Notes under the pieces: model-generated
Seen by the model: only the letters and a program-made list of their open reading frames with translations
What the model was told of the DNA's origin: nothing
Databases searched by the model: none
Program-made: the position numbers and the translations under genes
DNA from: Parvibacter caecicola
Lineage (GTDB): Bacteria; Actinomycetota; Coriobacteriia; Coriobacteriales; Eggerthellaceae
Assembly: GCF_003725335.1 (NCBI RefSeq)
Contig: NZ_QIBY01000001.1
Span: 124,001-188,000, forward strand
Direction of reading: 5' to 3'
DNA length: 64,000 bases
Shown here: one piece after another, positions 63,386 to 64,000 of the stretch
How positions within the stretch are numbered: position 1 is the stretch's first letter
How the letters are laid out: the number at the start of each line of letters is the position of its first letter

Positions 63386-64000
63386 TCACTGGGGTTTGCG
63401 GGCCGCCAGCACCCGCGGGCGCCCGGTCAAATCTTCCACGATTCGCACCTCCCCGAAACCCGCCTCGCGAGCGATGGAGGCCGCCTGGTCCATATGGCCC
63501 TCGAACAGCTCGCAGGCAAAACCGCCTCCGGGCTTGAGGGCGCGAAGGGCCCACGGGGCAATTTCGCGGAACAGCTGCAAGCCGTCCGCACCGCCGTCGA
63601 GCGCAAGGGACGGCTCGAAGTCGCGCACCTCGGAAGGCAGCTGGGCGCATTGGGCGCTGGGCACGTAAGGGGGGTTGGAAACCACCAGGTCGAGACGGCC
63701 GATGGCCGCGGCCGGCACCCCTTGGGCCAAGTGGCACTGCACCACCTTGACCCGCTGCTCCACTTCGCAGCGCCGGGCGTTCTCGCAGGCCAGTTGCACT
63801 GCCTGGGGGCTGATGTCGGTGGCCAGAACCCGCACGTCGGGGCGCTCGACGGCCAGAGAAACAGCGATGCAGCCGCTGCCGGTGCACAGATCCACCGCCA
63901 ACAGGGGCCGCGGTGCCTTGTCCTCTGCAGGGAAAGCCGCTTCCGAAGAAGCTTCCGCCTCCGGCTCGCCCGGCTCGCCTTCTTCGGCCCGGGCGCCGAT
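63386..64000 (-). CDS. prmC: Peptide chain release factor N5-glutamine methyltransferase (3' part; runs off the window)
   Basis: Methylates the GGQ glutamine of release factors. The C-terminal catalytic part is present: VDLCTGSGCIAVSLAV (SAM motif I), VLATDISPQAVQLACENA, LDLVVSNPPYVPS (NPPY, the glutamine-binding motif), and LKPGGGFACELF. The frame stays open to base 64000 without a start. Apparent starts inside the window (a TTG at 63901) would cut off the N-terminal helical domain, so the gene begins beyond the edge. Just before motif I lies an acidic, Ala/Pro-rich stretch of about 30 residues (AEEGEPGEPEAEASSEAA) not usual for the family. Confidence 0.9.
   Translation of the reverse strand: MGARAEEGEPGEPEAEASSEAAFPAEDKAPRPLLAVDLCTGSGCIAVSLAVERPDVRVLATDISPQAVQLACENARRCEVEQRVKVVQCHLAQGVPAAAIGRLDLVVSNPPYVPSAQCAQLPSEVRDFEPSLALDGGADGLQLFREIAPWALRALKPGGGFACELFEGHMDQAASIAREAGFGEVRIVEDLTGRPRVLAARKPQ

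Overview
The window is a GC-rich chromosomal segment of a high-GC Gram-positive. The gene set (paired TIGR03960/TIGR03936 radical-SAM genes, a remnant of a multihaem flavocytochrome of the kind expanded in Eggerthellaceae, DHHW/MBOAT surface-acylation genes, a galactofuranose pair, many GTG and TTG starts) suggests class Coriobacteriia, probably Eggerthellaceae. That assignment is inference from gene content and not a database match. Almost everything is core housekeeping. I see no prophage, integrase, transposase, CRISPR array or restriction system.

Layout. 1-1025: a decayed flavocytochrome remnant just downstream of tRNA-Pro(GGG) and its terminator. 1116-7916 (minus): ileS-lspA-rluA type-hemH-coaBC. 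8058-10199 (minus): degV-dinB. 10317-12572 (minus): glf and a family 2 glycosyltransferase, a probable galactofuranose module. 12781-15397: pta (+) and ackA (-) converge on a 424-base gap that holds a nested inverted-repeat family with covarying stems. 15535-18892 (minus): xseA-xseB, a YugP-like metallopeptidase and a lipid kinase. 18959-21940: rnd (+), terC (-) and an unrecognised membrane-anchored protein (+). 22004-29548 (minus): glyA, coaD, a dicarboxylate/amino-acid symporter, leuA, serA and serC.

29669-42146 (minus) is a tightly packed run, many genes overlapping by 1-17 bases: site-2 protease, scpA, scpB, rluB type, tyrA, aroA, cmk, plsC, ispH, a DUF512 radical-SAM protein, der, plsY and gpsA. 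It joins chromosome segregation, aromatic amino acids, nucleotide, isoprenoid and phospholipid synthesis, and ribosome assembly. 42242-44796: an ABC-F ATPase and a TrmL-type methyltransferase. 44954-46598: an AraC regulator whose translation-initiation region carries a ten-base poly-G tract, tRNA-Asp(GTC) and an LEA-like repeat protein. 46720-51410: an MBOAT acyltransferase with two paralogous DHHW (AlgX/AlgJ-like) proteins. 51537-61369 (minus): mreB-mreC-mreD-PBP2-rodA (cell elongation), a DUF697 protein, the two linked radical-SAM-type genes and a small TIGR03905 protein. 61662-64000: a C39-peptidase-like membrane protein without its catalytic Cys and His, a purine nucleoside phosphorylase, and the 3' part of prmC, which runs off the window.

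The best candidates for something undescribed are the covarying hairpin repeat family at 13810-14139, the poly-G tract before the AraC gene at 45771-45780, and the C39-like pseudoenzyme divergent from mreB.
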